Shown here one piece after another: positions 19,497 through 29,037 of a stretch of DNA of 64,000 nucleotides. The stretch's first letter is position 1; every line of letters starts with the position of its first letter. The notes beneath the pieces are model-generated. The model made no database searches, was not told where the DNA came from, and saw only the letters and a list, made by a program, of their open reading frames with translations. Location of the stretch: positions 4,400,501 through 4,464,500 of the forward strand of contig NZ_CP017946.1 of NCBI RefSeq assembly GCF_003952665.1. Reading direction: 5' to 3'. The stretch comes from Bosea sp. Tri-49 (GTDB lineage: Bacteria > Pseudomonadota > Alphaproteobacteria > Rhizobiales > Beijerinckiaceae). The translations under genes were made by a program, and so were the position numbers.

Positions 19497-20192
19497 ATGA
19501 CAGCAGACCAGCACGATTCAGAACGGGCCTTCTTCGGCCGGCGCAAGGGCAAGGGGCTGCGCCAGGGCCAGGCCGAGCGCATCGCCGAGACCCTGCCGGC
19601 GCTCCGCCTGCCTGAAGGACCGATCCCGGATCTGGGAGTGCTTTTCCCCGTTCCCGTCGAGGCAGTCCGACTTGAGATCGGCTTCGGCGGCGGCGAGCAT
19701 CTCCTGTCCCGTATGCGCGAGAGCCCGCAGATCGGCTTCATCGGCGTCGAACCCTTCGTCAACGGCATGGCCAAGTTCCTGGCCGTGATCGAGCAGGAGG
19801 GCCTGCGCAACATCCGGCTCTGGGACGGCGATGCCGCGCTGCTCCTGCCGCTGCTACCGGCCGGGAGCATCGACGCGGCTGATCTGCTCTATCCGGACCC
19901 CTGGCCCAAGCGCCGTCAGCGCAAGCGCCGCTTCGTCTCCGAGCGGACACTGGCGCTGCTCGCCAGGGTTCTGCGGCCGGGTGGCCGCTTCCGCTTCGCC
20001 AGCGATATCGACGACTATGTCGGCTGGACACTAGCGCGGCTCATCGTTTCGCCCGATTTCGATTGGGCCGACGAAAGCGCCGAGGACTGGCGCCGGCCCT
20101 ATCCCGGCTGGGTCCGCACGCGCTACGAGGCCAAGGCGGTCAAGGCCGGGCGGGTGCCGAGCTATCTGACTGCGCACCGTCGCGCATCCTGA
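19497..20192 (+). CDS. trmB: tRNA (guanine-N7)-methyltransferase TrmB
   Basis: TrmB methylates G46 in the variable loop of tRNAs using SAM. The 231-residue Rossmann methyltransferase has the SAM-binding strand LEIGFGGGEHLL, the family motif GVEPFVNGMAKFL, then LLYPDPWPKRRQRKRRFVS, which is the RNA-contacting signature, and FASDIDDYVGWTL. The C-terminal TRYEAKAVKAGR is also conserved. The last 53 bases overlap the convergent DUF2336 gene. Confidence 0.96.
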   Translation: MTADQHDSERAFFGRRKGKGLRQGQAERIAETLPALRLPEGPIPDLGVLFPVPVEAVRLEIGFGGGEHLLSRMRESPQIGFIGVEPFVNGMAKFLAVIEQEGLRNIRLWDGDAALLLPLLPAGSIDAADLLYPDPWPKRRQRKRRFVSERTLALLARVLRPGGRFRFASDIDDYVGWTLARLIVSPDFDWADESAEDWRRPYPGWVRTRYEAKAVKAGRVPSYLTAHRRAS

Positions 20193-21255
20193 GGAAGCCA
20201 AGCACGCGCTGGGCCGTCGTCGGCGTGAGGTTGCGGAAGCTCTGGCGGGCCCGCTCCAGCAGTGCCGTCGATTTGCCATCGCCCTTGCGCAGACCGATCA
20301 GCGCCTTGGTCGTTTCCCAGGACCAGCCCATGCCGCGCGCCACCAGCAGAACGGCGTCTCGATCCGGGCCAAACACGATCTGCTCGGTCGCCGGCAGGGT
20401 CAGGCGAGCCAGAGTGGCGACGCCGCAGATGGCGTGCTCCACTGCGCCGGACGTCGCATATTGCGCGATCACGGATTCGTCGAGCTTGGCGGCCTCGTCG
20501 AGGGCCTTGACGTCGGCCAGTGCTTTACCGAACCGGCCGAGCTCGTCCCCGATGGTCGCCTGGACCGAGACGGCCTCGGCGCCGCGTTCGACCGCGCCGG
20601 CGACCGCACCCGCCAAAGACGGCTCGAGCGAAGCTTCGAGCCGGCGGCGGACCGAGCTCTTGGCCGCAGCCATCAGCTGTTCGGCGAGATCGGCCGGGAT
20701 GTCGGCGCGGGCGCCGAGCGTCGCCTGCAGGGCATCGTCCTGAGCAGCCCGCATGACCAGGACGCCCATGCCATGCCGCGAGAAGCGAGCGCTCTGGTTG
20801 GCAGCGACGGCATGCGTCACGACACGACCGCCGCGCAGGATCAGGAAATCGGTGACCGGCTCGCCGAGATCGGGACGCTCGGTGATGGCGAGCATGTGAT
20901 CGCGCCCCTTCGCCGCCGCGACGGCGACGAGATCATGGTCACTGAGGCGGGCCGAGCCGACGAGAACCGGTCGAGCGACCGCGATCTCGTCGAGGGCGAG
21001 CTGGCGGACGACGCCGCTCGGTGCGTTGGGGACGGGCGCCAGCCGCTCCGCCAGTTCGATGCGCGCCCTGATCTCAATCGCACGCGCGAGGCGGCCGATG
21101 ACCACATCGAAGACGCCGACCTGGTCCTCGCCCATATTGTGGGCCGTGCTGAGGAAGAGATCGGTCAGCCGCGCCAGGATCGTGGCGCGCTCGCTGTTCG
21201 AGCCGCGCGCCATCGTCGTCTCGAGATCGCGCAGCAATGTACCGACAGGACTCAT
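20140..21255 (-). CDS. DUF2336 domain protein
   Basis: A 371-residue protein of the alphaproteobacterial DUF2336 family, function unknown. The N-terminal half is built of helical repeats (RATILARLTDLFLSTAHNMGEDQVGVFDVVIGRLARAIEIRARIELAERLAPVPNAPSGVVRQLALDEIAVARPVLVGSARLSDHDLVAVAA) that resemble HEAT-like scaffolds. No enzymatic motif or membrane segment is visible. The ATG at 21255 has AGG seven bases before it; a GTG six codons upstream is also possible. Its 3' end overlaps trmB by 53 bases in the opposite direction. Its role, perhaps in stress or cell-cycle signalling, is not established. Confidence 0.85.
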   Translation of the reverse strand: MSPVGTLLRDLETTMARGSNSERATILARLTDLFLSTAHNMGEDQVGVFDVVIGRLARAIEIRARIELAERLAPVPNAPSGVVRQLALDEIAVARPVLVGSARLSDHDLVAVAAAKGRDHMLAITERPDLGEPVTDFLILRGGRVVTHAVAANQSARFSRHGMGVLVMRAAQDDALQATLGARADIPADLAEQLMAAAKSSVRRRLEASLEPSLAGAVAGAVERGAEAVSVQATIGDELGRFGKALADVKALDEAAKLDESVIAQYATSGAVEHAICGVATLARLTLPATEQIVFGPDRDAVLLVARGMGWSWETTKALIGLRKGDGKSTALLERARQSFRNLTPTTAQRVLGFLRMRDGAQSDSSAPARP

Positions 21256-21342
21256 CACGCAACCTCGCGACACACCATCCCTGTGTCGTAACAGCGAAGA
21301 ATGACCAGTGGGTTAGCGGGATCGCCGCAATCGCGGAGACGC

Positions 21343-21371
21343 TTGCAAGATCGTCGAAACAGGACTAGATA
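21343..21371 (+). promoter_or_regulatory. Candidate sigma-70 promoter
   Basis: TTGCAA (21343-21348) and TAGATA (21366-21371) are separated by 17 bases, good matches to -35 and -10 boxes. The start point would be about 21378, only 33 bases before a strong terminator, so this promoter may drive a small RNA or an attenuated leader for the rimP operon. Confidence 0.5.
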
Positions 21372-21377
21372 GCGGCC

Positions 21378-21439
21378 AACAGCTCTGGTTTCGGTGTAAG
21401 CCGGCGATCAAGAGCGGGCCCACCGGCCCGCTCTTTTTT
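21378..21439 (+). ncRNA. Candidate small RNA or attenuated leader upstream of rimP
   Basis: The segment between the promoter-like boxes and the terminator at 21411-21439 would give a transcript of about 60 bases with no open reading frame. Nothing else on the plus strand between trmB (stop 20192) and here needs a terminator, since the intervening gene is on the minus strand. It is therefore either a free small RNA or the 5' leader of rimP-nusA-infB with premature termination. No known RNA family is recognised. Confidence 0.4.
21411..21439 (+). terminator. Strong intrinsic terminator before rimP
   Basis: AGAGCGGGCC (21411-21420) and GGCCCGCTCT (21425-21434) form a perfect 10-bp stem with a four-base loop and are followed by five more T residues. 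It faces plus and lies 127 bases before the rimP start. Confidence 0.9.
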
Positions 21440-21474
21440 ATTGGCCGAACCCTTCCACGAGCCTGGAGCCGGAT

Positions 21475-21501
21475 CCAATCAGGTTGGAACAACCTGATTG
21501 G
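21475..21501. repeat. Perfect inverted repeat in the rimP leader
   Basis: CCAATCAGGTT (21475-21485) and AACCTGATTGG (21491-21501) form an 11-bp stem with a five-base loop, GGAAC. No T-run follows. It shares the TCAGGTT/AACCTGA arms with the hairpin at 32673-32699 and lies 65 bases before rimP, so it could be an operator, an RNA hairpin or a small dispersed element. Confidence 0.65.
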
Positions 21502-21565
21502 TGAATCCGCCTCTAAACTTTTGCTAGAGAACGCGCGCGCCGCGGGAGATGGGCGAGCCATACGG

Positions 21566-22264
21566 ATGGGCGAGCAGAACAGCCAGGATCAGGAAGCGCG
21601 GATCGTCGTCGAGAGCGGCGTCGCTGCGCGCGTTGCCACGATCATCGAGCCGGCGATCATGGATCTCGGCTACCGGCTGGTGCGCGTGCGCGTCACCGCC
21701 CAGAACGGCTGCACCGTCCAGATCATGGCCGAGCTGCCCGACGGCACCATGAACGTCGAAGGTTGCGAGGCCGTGAGCCAGGCGGTTTCGCCGGCGCTCG
21801 ATGTCGACGATCCGATCCAGGCGGCGTATCATCTGGAAGTGTCGTCGCCAGGCATCGACCGGCCGCTGGTCAGGCCCAGCGACTTCGAGCGCTGGGCCGG
21901 CCATCTGACCAAGATCGAGACCAGCGAGCCCCATGCCGGCCGCAAGCGCTTCCGTGGCATCTTGCGCGGTGCCAGTGGCACCGATGCCCTGCTGACGCGT
22001 GACGACGCCAAAGCGGAGGAGGATCGCGATGTCGCGATCCCGATGCGGCTGATCGTCGAGGCGCGTCTGATGCTGACCGACGCGCTCATCACTGAATCGC
22101 TCAGGCGCGGCAAATCCGGCCTGGCGCCGCAGATGCCGCCCGCCGACGAGATCGCCCAACCCGCGCCCGGGCGCGGCAAGTCGCTCGGCCCCCGCGACCC
22201 CAAGGCCCGCAAGCCGGGCAAGGGCCGCAAGGGACCGGTGCAGAACACACAGGAAGAGGAGTGA
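21566..22264 (+). CDS. rimP: Ribosome maturation factor RimP
   Basis: RimP helps assemble the 30S subunit. From the ATG at 21566 it has 232 residues beginning [18 protein letters not shown]. The conserved core includes [39 protein letters not shown] and [26 protein letters not shown] basic, low-complexity C-terminal tail ([23 protein letters not shown]) is longer than in E. coli but common in Rhizobiales. The open frame reaches 21521, without a better start. nusA follows after 5 bases. Confidence 0.94.
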   Translation: MGEQNSQDQEARIVVESGVAARVATIIEPAIMDLGYRLVRVRVTAQNGCTVQIMAELPDGTMNVEGCEAVSQAVSPALDVDDPIQAAYHLEVSSPGIDRPLVRPSDFERWAGHLTKIETSEPHAGRKRFRGILRGASGTDALLTRDDAKAEEDRDVAIPMRLIVEARLMLTDALITESLRRGKSGLAPQMPPADEIAQPAPGRGKSLGPRDPKARKPGKGRKGPVQNTQEEE

Positions 22265-22269
22265 GCGCC

Positions 22270-23865
22270 ATGGCTGTGAGCGCCAACCGGCTCGAGCTGT
22301 TGCAGATCGCCGAGGCGGTCGCCCGTGAGAAGTCGATCGACCGCCAGATCGTGATCGACGCGATGCAGGACGCGATCGCCAAGGCGGCGCGCTCCCGCTA
22401 CGGCGCTGAGACCGACGTCCATGCCGAGATCAACACGAAATCGGGCGAGCTCAGGCTGGCGCGCCATCTCCAGGTCGTCGATCTCGTCGAGAACGGCGCA
22501 GTCGAGATCACGGTCGATGAGGCCAAGCGCCACAACCCGGCCGCTCAGGTCGGCGATGTGATCGCCGACCCGCTGCCGCCCTTCGACTTCGGCCGCATCG
22601 CTGCCCAGTCGGCCAAGCAGGTCATCGTGCAGAAGGTGCGCGAGGCCGAGCGTGACCGGCAGTACGACGAGTACAAGGACCGAATCGGCGAGATCGTCAA
22701 CGGTGCGGTCAAGCGCGTCGAGTATGGCAATGTCTTCGTCGATCTCGGCCGCGGCGAGGCGATCATTCGCCGCGACGAGATGATCCCGCGCGAGACCTTC
22801 AAGGTCGGCGACCGCGCCCGCGCCTATGTCTACGATGTGCGCCGCGAGCCGCGCGGCCCGCAGATCTTCCTGTCGCGCACCCATCCGCAGTTCATGGCCA
22901 AGCTGTTCGGCCAGGAAGTGCCGGAAATCTATGACGGGATCGTCGAAGTGAAGGCCGTCGCCCGCGATCCGGGCTCGCGCGCCAAGATCGCGGTGATATC
23001 ACGCGATTCCTCGATCGACCCGGTCGGCGCCTGCGTCGGCATGCGCGGCTCGCGCGTGCAGGCCGTGGTCGGCGAGCTGCAAGGTGAGAAGATCGACATC
23101 ATCCCGTGGTCGCCCGATGTCGCGACCTTCGTCGTCAACGCGCTGCAGCCGGCCGAGGTCGCCAAGGTCGTGCTCGACGAGGAAGCCGACAAGATCGAGG
23201 TCGTCGTGCCGGACGAGCAACTCTCGCTCGCCATCGGCCGCCGCGGCCAGAACGTCCGCCTCGCCTCGCAGCTCACCGGCTGGGATATCGACATCCTGAC
23301 CGAAGCCGAGGAATCGGAGCGCCGCCAGAAGGAATTCCTGCAGCGCACCGAGCTGTTCATGAACGCGCTCAACGTCGACGAGACGGTCGGCCAGCTGCTC
23401 GCCTCGGAAGGCTTCCGCTCGGTCGAGGAGGTCGCCTATGTTGAGCCGACCGAGCTGTCCTCGATCGAGGGTTTCGACGAGGACACCGCTGCCGAGATTC
23501 AGAACCGCGCCCAGGAGTATCTTGCCGCGATCGAGGCCGAGTTCGACGAGAAGCGCAAGGCGCTCGGTGTCGAAGACGAGCTGCGTGAGATCGAGGGTAT
23601 CACCACCGCGATGATGGTGGCGCTCGGTGAGAACGATGTGAAGAACGTCGAGGATCTCGCTGGCTGTGCCACCGACGATCTCGTCGGCTGGACCGAGCGC
23701 AAGGATGGCGAGAGCACCCGTCATGCCGGCTATCTCGACGGCTTCGACCTGTCGCGGCAAGACGCCGAGGCGATCGTGATGGCGGCGCGCATCAAGGCGG
23801 GCTGGGTCGAGGCACCGGAGCCCGATGCCGAGATCGAAGCTGAGGCCGAGGAGTCGCAGGCCTGA
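22270..23865 (+). CDS. nusA: Transcription termination/antitermination factor NusA
   Basis: NusA binds RNA polymerase and nascent RNA and modulates pausing, termination and antitermination. The 531 residues have the N-terminal polymerase-binding domain (MAVSANRLELLQIAEAVAREKSIDRQIVIDAMQDAI), S1 (VKRVEYGNVFVDLGRGEAIIRRDEMIPRE), two KH domains (IDPVGACVGMRGSRVQAVVGEL and LSLAIGRRGQNVRLASQLTGWDIDI) and two C-terminal helix-hairpin-helix repeats. I prefer the ATG at 22270, preceded by GAGGAG, to the GTG at 22261 that overlaps the rimP stop. An acidic tail ends the protein. Confidence 0.97.
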   Translation: MAVSANRLELLQIAEAVAREKSIDRQIVIDAMQDAIAKAARSRYGAETDVHAEINTKSGELRLARHLQVVDLVENGAVEITVDEAKRHNPAAQVGDVIADPLPPFDFGRIAAQSAKQVIVQKVREAERDRQYDEYKDRIGEIVNGAVKRVEYGNVFVDLGRGEAIIRRDEMIPRETFKVGDRARAYVYDVRREPRGPQIFLSRTHPQFMAKLFGQEVPEIYDGIVEVKAVARDPGSRAKIAVISRDSSIDPVGACVGMRGSRVQAVVGELQGEKIDIIPWSPDVATFVVNALQPAEVAKVVLDEEADKIEVVVPDEQLSLAIGRRGQNVRLASQLTGWDIDILTEAEESERRQKEFLQRTELFMNALNVDETVGQLLASEGFRSVEEVAYVEPTELSSIEGFDEDTAAEIQNRAQEYLAAIEAEFDEKRKALGVEDELREIEGITTAMMVALGENDVKNVEDLAGCATDDLVGWTERKDGESTRHAGYLDGFDLSRQDAEAIVMAARIKAGWVEAPEPDAEIEAEAEESQA

Positions 23866-23882
23866 ACCCCGAACGGCGCGAG

Positions 23883-24572
23883 ATGAGCCGGCGCGGCCTG
23901 CGCGAAGGTCCGGAGCGGACCTGCGCGCTGACGCGGCAGGCGCGGGCGCCGGAGGATCTGATCCGCTTCGTGGTCGGCCCTGGCGACGTGCTGGTGCCGG
24001 ACATCAGGCGCAAGCTTCCGGGGCGCGGCGTCTGGGTCTCGCTCAGCGTCGCTGCGGTCGGTGAAGCCGTGAAGCGGCGCGCCTTCGAGCGCTCGCTGAA
24101 GACGAAGGTGACGGTTTCGCCTGATCTCGCTGCCGAGGTCGACGCCCTTTTGTCCAGGGACGCGATCCAGGCGCTGGCCATGGCGAACAAGGCGGGACTG
24201 GTCTCGACCGGCTTTGCCAAGGTCGAGGCACAGGCGGAATCTGGACGCCCTGCTGCGGTGATCGCCGCCAGCGACGGCGCCGAGGACGGCAGACGCAAGA
24301 TCGGCCAGGCACTCCGGCGGGCCTCGACGCCGAAAGAGATACCGGTCGTAGCGATTTTCGCTGCGGCTGAACTGGAACTGGCGCTCGGGCGTGAGCATGT
24401 GATACATGCAGCGCTTGCTCCGGGTCCGGCGACTGAGGGTTTCCTCGCGCGCTGGCGTCGGCTCGTCCGCTATCGGACGAACGATGCTGGCGAAACGGCG
24501 TTCATGGACCCGACTGAATCCGACGCACGTGACCAGACGAAGACCGAACCGGTAGGACCGAACGCGGAATGA
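23883..24572 (+). CDS. YlxR (DUF448) RNA-binding protein with L7Ae-like domain
   Basis: A 229-residue protein. The first 90 residues are a DUF448/YlxR domain ([44 protein letters not shown]), which binds RNA or, in some bacteria, RNase P. The middle part ([46 protein letters not shown]) has the look of an L7Ae/S12-like domain; this fusion is normal in alphaproteobacteria. The gene sits between nusA and infB and overlaps infB by 4 bases. Confidence 0.88.
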   Translation: MSRRGLREGPERTCALTRQARAPEDLIRFVVGPGDVLVPDIRRKLPGRGVWVSLSVAAVGEAVKRRAFERSLKTKVTVSPDLAAEVDALLSRDAIQALAMANKAGLVSTGFAKVEAQAESGRPAAVIAASDGAEDGRRKIGQALRRASTPKEIPVVAIFAAAELELALGREHVIHAALAPGPATEGFLARWRRLVRYRTNDAGETAFMDPTESDARDQTKTEPVGPNAE

Positions 24573-27394
24573 GTGATACCAAGACCCCAGGCGACAAGAC
24601 CTTGAGCGTGACGCCTCCCAAGACGTTGTCGCTGAAGCGGCCTGTCGAACAGAGCACGGTCCGGCAGAGCTTCTCGCATGGGCGCTCGAAGCAGGTCGTC
24701 GTCGAAGTCAAGCGCCGCGCCGCCGGTCACGAGCCGGCTCCGGCTCCCGTAGTGCGCGCGCCCCAGCCGCCTCAGGCTCCGACGCCGCCACGGCCGCAAC
24801 CGCCCCAGGCGGCGCCACAGGTCAACCGACCGGCCAGCGGCATGCTGCTGCGCACGCTCTCGGACGACGAGAAGGATGCGCGTCAGCGCGCCCTCTCCGA
24901 TGCCCGCGCCAGCGAAGCCGAAGCCCGCTCCCACGCCGAGGAGGAAGCGCGTCAGCGCGCCGCCCGCGAACAGCGTGAGCGCGCCGAGCGCGACGCCGCC
25001 CAGGCCCGCCAGCGCGAGGAAGAAGACCGCCGCCGGCAGGAAGACGAGCACAAGCGCCGGGCCGAGAGCGCGGCCCGCCAACGCATGAACGAAGAGGCTG
25101 CGCCGCCGCGGCCCGCGCCGGTGCGCGATGCAGCACCTGCCAGCGCTCCCCCGGCCTCGACCTACGTACAGACGCCGCGCCCCGCTCCGTCGGGCCCGCG
25201 CGAATTCGGCGGACCGCGTCCGCCGATGCGCGATGTCGGCGCAAGGCCTCCGAGCCTCGATGTCCGCCGTCCGCGCGCCGACACGCCGCGGCCGCCGCGC
25301 CCTGACGCCAATGCAACGGCCGAGCCGCTCATCGCGCGGCCCGCTCGGCAGGCGCCCTCTTCAGCTGGCGCCCCGCGCAGCCGCCCCGATGACGGCGAGG
25401 CGCGTCCCGCTTTCCGCCGCCCGGGTGGAGCTCCCGGCGCGCCCCGAGGCGCACCGGCCCCTGCGCCCAAGACCCCCAAAGTCGGCGAGAAGCCACGCGG
25501 CCGCCTGACGCTGTCGACCGCGACCGGTGGAGACGACGAGCGGACCCGTTCGCTCGCCTCCTTCCGCCGCCGCGTGCAGCGCATGACCGGCCATCGCGCT
25601 TCGGACGTCGCCAAGGAACGCGTGATGCGTGAGGTGATCATCCCGGAGACGATCACCATCCAGGAACTCGCCAACCGCATGACCGAGCGGGGCGTCGACG
25701 TCATCCGCCTGCTGATGAAGCAGGGCGCGATGCACAAGATCACCGATGTGATCGACGCCGACACCGCCCAGCTCGTGGCCGAGGAAATGGGCCACACCGT
25801 CAAGCGCGTCGCCGAATCCGACGTCGAGGAAGGCCTGTTCGACACGCCGGACACCGACGAGGCTTTGGTTTCGCGTCCGCCGGTCGTGACCATCATGGGC
25901 CATGTCGACCACGGCAAGACCTCGCTGCTCGACGCGATCCGGCAGACCCATGTCGTGACCGGCGAAGCCGGTGGCATCACCCAGCATATCGGCGCCTATC
26001 AGGTGACGACGCCGAATGGTTCGAAGGTGACCTTCATCGACACGCCCGGCCACGCCGCCTTCACGGCGATGCGCGCCCGCGGCGCCAAGGTGACCGACGT
26101 CGTGGTGCTCGTCGTCGCGGCCGATGACGGCGTCATGCCGCAGACGGTCGAGGCCATCAACCATGCCAAGGCGGCCAAGGTGCCGCTGATCGTGGCGATC
26201 AACAAGATCGACAAGGCGGACGCCAATCCAGATCGCGTGCGATCCGAGCTGCTGCAATACGAGATCCAGGTCGAGACGCTCGGCGGCGAGACGCTGGAGA
26301 TCGAGGTTTCGGCCAAGACCGGCAAGAACCTCGACAAGCTGCTCGAGGCGATCGCCCTGCAGGCCGAGCTGCTCGATCTGAAGGCCAATCCTGAGCGCGC
26401 CGCCGAAGGCACCGTGATCGAGGCGAAGCTCGACCGCGGCCGCGGCCCGGTCGCGACCGTACTTGTCCAGCGCGGCACACTGCGCACCGGCGACATCATT
26501 GTCGCCGGCTCGGAATGGGGCCGCGTCCGCGCGCTGATCGGCGATACCGGCGCCCACATCAAGGAGGCGCTGCCATCGCTTCCGGTCGAGGTGCTCGGCT
26601 TCAACGGCACGCCCGAGGCCGGCGACCGCGTCGCGGTGGTCGAATCCGAGGCGCGCGCCCGCGAGATCACCGATTACCGCGAACGCCAGAAGCGCGACCG
26701 TATCGCCGCCCGCGGCGGCGGATCGGGCGCAGGTCGCTCGCTCGCCGAGATGATGCGCGACCTCAAGGAAGGCGCTGGCCGCAAAGAATTCCCGCTCGTC
26801 GTCAAGGGCGACGTGCAGGGTTCGGTCGAGGCCATCGTCGGTACGCTCGAGAAGGTCGGCAATGACGAGGTCCGCGCCCGCGTGCTCTCGTCCGGCGTCG
26901 GCGGGATCACCGAATCCGACATCACACTCGCCCAGGCTTCGGGCGCTGCCGTGATCGGCTTCAATGTCCGTGCCCACAAGGAAGCGCGCGAGGCGGCCGA
27001 ACGGGCCGGCGTCGAAATCCGCTACTACAACATCATCTACAACCTCGTGGATGACGTTAAGGCGGCGATGTCGGGCCTGCTGGCCCCGACCTTGCGCGAG
27101 ACTATGCTCGGCAATGCCCAGATCCTCGAGATCTTCAACGTCTCGAAGGTCGGCAAGATCGCCGGCTGCCGCGTCACCGACGGCACGATCGAGCGCGGCG
27201 CCAATGTCCGCCTGATCCGCGACAACGTCGTGGTCCACGAGGGCAAGCTCAGCCAGCTCAAGCGCTTCAAGGACGACGCCAAGGAAGTGGTGGCGGGCCA
27301 GGAGTGCGGCATGTCCTTCGAGAACTACCAGGACATGCGCGCCGGCGACGTGATCGAGTGCTATCGCGTCGAGGAGATCAAGCGGACGCTCTGA
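24569..27394 (+). CDS. infB: Translation initiation factor IF-2
   Basis: IF-2 is the GTPase that places initiator tRNA on the 30S subunit and promotes subunit joining. The 941 residues include a long charged N-terminal region rich in Ala, Arg, Glu and Pro (roughly 1-340), an IF2-N domain ([29 protein letters not shown]), and the G domain with [29 protein letters not shown] and SAKTG. Domains II to IV follow, ending [10 protein letters not shown]. The N-terminal region is Arg/Glu coiled-coil followed by Pro/Arg, and is likely disordered. It overlaps the ylxR-like gene by 4 bases. Confidence 0.98.
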   Translation: MSDTKTPGDKTLSVTPPKTLSLKRPVEQSTVRQSFSHGRSKQVVVEVKRRAAGHEPAPAPVVRAPQPPQAPTPPRPQPPQAAPQVNRPASGMLLRTLSDDEKDARQRALSDARASEAEARSHAEEEARQRAAREQRERAERDAAQARQREEEDRRRQEDEHKRRAESAARQRMNEEAAPPRPAPVRDAAPASAPPASTYVQTPRPAPSGPREFGGPRPPMRDVGARPPSLDVRRPRADTPRPPRPDANATAEPLIARPARQAPSSAGAPRSRPDDGEARPAFRRPGGAPGAPRGAPAPAPKTPKVGEKPRGRLTLSTATGGDDERTRSLASFRRRVQRMTGHRASDVAKERVMREVIIPETITIQELANRMTERGVDVIRLLMKQGAMHKITDVIDADTAQLVAEEMGHTVKRVAESDVEEGLFDTPDTDEALVSRPPVVTIMGHVDHGKTSLLDAIRQTHVVTGEAGGITQHIGAYQVTTPNGSKVTFIDTPGHAAFTAMRARGAKVTDVVVLVVAADDGVMPQTVEAINHAKAAKVPLIVAINKIDKADANPDRVRSELLQYEIQVETLGGETLEIEVSAKTGKNLDKLLEAIALQAELLDLKANPERAAEGTVIEAKLDRGRGPVATVLVQRGTLRTGDIIVAGSEWGRVRALIGDTGAHIKEALPSLPVEVLGFNGTPEAGDRVAVVESEARAREITDYRERQKRDRIAARGGGSGAGRSLAEMMRDLKEGAGRKEFPLVVKGDVQGSVEAIVGTLEKVGNDEVRARVLSSGVGGITESDITLAQASGAAVIGFNVRAHKEAREAAERAGVEIRYYNIIYNLVDDVKAAMSGLLAPTLRETMLGNAQILEIFNVSKVGKIAGCRVTDGTIERGANVRLIRDNVVVHEGKLSQLKRFKDDAKEVVAGQECGMSFENYQDMRAGDVIECYRVEEIKRTL

Positions 27395-27423
27395 TCGGCC
27401 CGCTTGCTCCCCGGATATTCCAG

Positions 27424-27447
27424 ATGGCCGGGCTTTCGCCCGGCCAT
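27424..27447. repeat. Hairpin element between infB and rbfA
   Basis: ATGGCCGGGC (27424-27433) and GCCCGGCCAT (27438-27447) form a 10-bp stem with loop TTTC, followed by GACG. No T-run follows. It resembles the hairpins at 41864-41886 and 50519-50548, which also end in a G/C-rich arm followed by (A/C)TGACG-like bases, and may be a short dispersed palindrome that doubles as an RNA processing or stabilising site within the operon. Confidence 0.55.
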
Positions 27448-27494
27448 GACGTTTCAAACCCGTCCGTCCGGTCCGATCCCGGAGAACGAGAACC

Positions 27495-27929
27495 ATGGCA
27501 AAGAAACCCAATTCACAGGGCTCCGGGCCCTCACAGCGGCAATTGCGCGTCGGCGAGCTGATCCGACATGCGCTCGCCGAAATGCTGGCGCGCGGCGACA
27601 TCCATGACGATGTGCTGGCCAAGTACGTCATCACCGTGCCCGAGGTCCGGCTCTCGCCCGATCTCAAGCTCGCGACCTGCTACATCATGCCGCTCGGCGG
27701 CCAGGACGTCGCGCCGGTGCTGAAGGCGCTAGCCTCGCATACGCGCTATATCCGCGGCGAGATCGCCCATCGCGTGAACCTGAAATACGCGCCGAACGTC
27801 CGTTTCCTGCAGGATGAGAGCTTCGCCGAGGCCGAGCGCGTCGATGCGCTGCTCTATTCGGACAAGGTACGCCAGGACATCCTGAAGCAGCCGCTGCGGA
27901 TTCAGCAGGACGATCAGAGTGATGACTGA
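27495..27929 (+). CDS. rbfA: Ribosome-binding factor A
   Basis: RbfA is a small KH-fold protein that assists 16S rRNA 5'-end maturation and cold adaptation. The 144 residues include [46 protein letters not shown] and [27 protein letters not shown], all normal for the alphaproteobacterial form. The start has GGAG upstream. It overlaps truB by 8 bases and continues the infB transcript. Confidence 0.95.
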   Translation: MAKKPNSQGSGPSQRQLRVGELIRHALAEMLARGDIHDDVLAKYVITVPEVRLSPDLKLATCYIMPLGGQDVAPVLKALASHTRYIRGEIAHRVNLKYAPNVRFLQDESFAEAERVDALLYSDKVRQDILKQPLRIQQDDQSDD

Positions 27930-28866
27930 GGCCACGAGCAACCCCGCGGCGGAGGAGCCGCAGCAGGCGCCCGCGCCGCGCCCGAAGAAGCGCGACGTGC
28001 ATGGCTGGGTCGTGCTCGACAAGCCGGTCGGCATGACCTCGACCCATGCTGTCGCCGTGGTCAAGCGCGCCTTCAGCGCCAAGAAGGCCGGCCATGCCGG
28101 TACGCTCGATCCGCTCGCCTCAGGCCTCCTGCCGATCGCGCTCGGCGAAGCGACCAAGACCGTCCCCTTCGTGATGGACGGGCGTAAGGCCTATGAATTC
28201 ACCGTCGCCTGGGGCTCGCAGACCGATACCGACGACACCGAGGGCAAGGTCGTCGCGACCTCTGAGAAGCGGCCGGACGAGGCTGCGATCGTCGCGCTCC
28301 TGCCGCGCTTCACCGGCACGATCCAGCAGGTGCCGCCGAAGTTTTCTGCGATCAAGATCGCCGGCGAGCGCGCGTACGACCTCGCCCGCGACGGCGAGGA
28401 GGTGACGCTGCAGGCGCGCCCGGTCGAGATCACCGCGCTACGCATCGTCCAGCACGACGGCCCAACCACCACCTTCGAAGCCGAATGCGGCAAGGGCACC
28501 TATGTCCGCGCCATCGCGCGCGACCTCGGTCTGGCACTCGGCTGCCTCGGCCATGTCGCGCATCTGCGCCGGACCCGCGTCGGGCCGTTCGCGGTGGCGG
28601 ATGCGGCGACCGTGGAGGCGCTGCGCGATGGCGACAACGCCACAGAGGCGCTGCTGCCGGTATCCGCGGCGCTGGCATTGATCCCCGAGATCACCGTGCA
28701 CCGCGACGCCGCGCTCAGGCTCAAGCGCGGCCAGAGCGTGCTGCTGCGCGGTCGCGACGCACCGCTGGAAGCGGAGGCGGTCTATGCCGTGAGTGGCGGC
28801 GTCTTGATCGCCACCGGCTCGATTGCGCAGGGCGAATTCGTCCCGCATCGCGTCTTCAACCTGTAG
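27922..28866 (+). CDS. truB: tRNA pseudouridine-55 synthase TruB
   Basis: TruB makes pseudouridine 55 in the T-loop of tRNAs. From the ATG at 27922 the protein has 314 residues. It shows [17 protein letters not shown], the catalytic-Asp motif [24 protein letters not shown], then [15 protein letters not shown] and the [12 protein letters not shown] motif, and it has a C-terminal PUA-like part. A GTG one codon upstream is also possible. In many bacteria rpsO follows directly, but here rpsO is about 9.4 kb away and a chemoreceptor gene takes its place. Confidence 0.96.
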   Translation: MTEATSNPAAEEPQQAPAPRPKKRDVHGWVVLDKPVGMTSTHAVAVVKRAFSAKKAGHAGTLDPLASGLLPIALGEATKTVPFVMDGRKAYEFTVAWGSQTDTDDTEGKVVATSEKRPDEAAIVALLPRFTGTIQQVPPKFSAIKIAGERAYDLARDGEEVTLQARPVEITALRIVQHDGPTTTFEAECGKGTYVRAIARDLGLALGCLGHVAHLRRTRVGPFAVADAATVEALRDGDNATEALLPVSAALALIPEITVHRDAALRLKRGQSVLLRGRDAPLEAEAVYAVSGGVLIATGSIAQGEFVPHRVFNL

Positions 28867-29037
28867 GCGAGCCCGCTTCCGGCCTACACGCACACGTCCG
28901 GAAAACGCTCGGAAACAGTACCTAAATTGCCTGAAAGCCGTGGTTTTCGGGCCGAAATACCCCCCTTTAAAACGAAATTTACCAGTTTAGAGACCTCCTT
29001 GAGTGCCAGCCTGCCCCGGCAACCCAAGGAGCCACTC

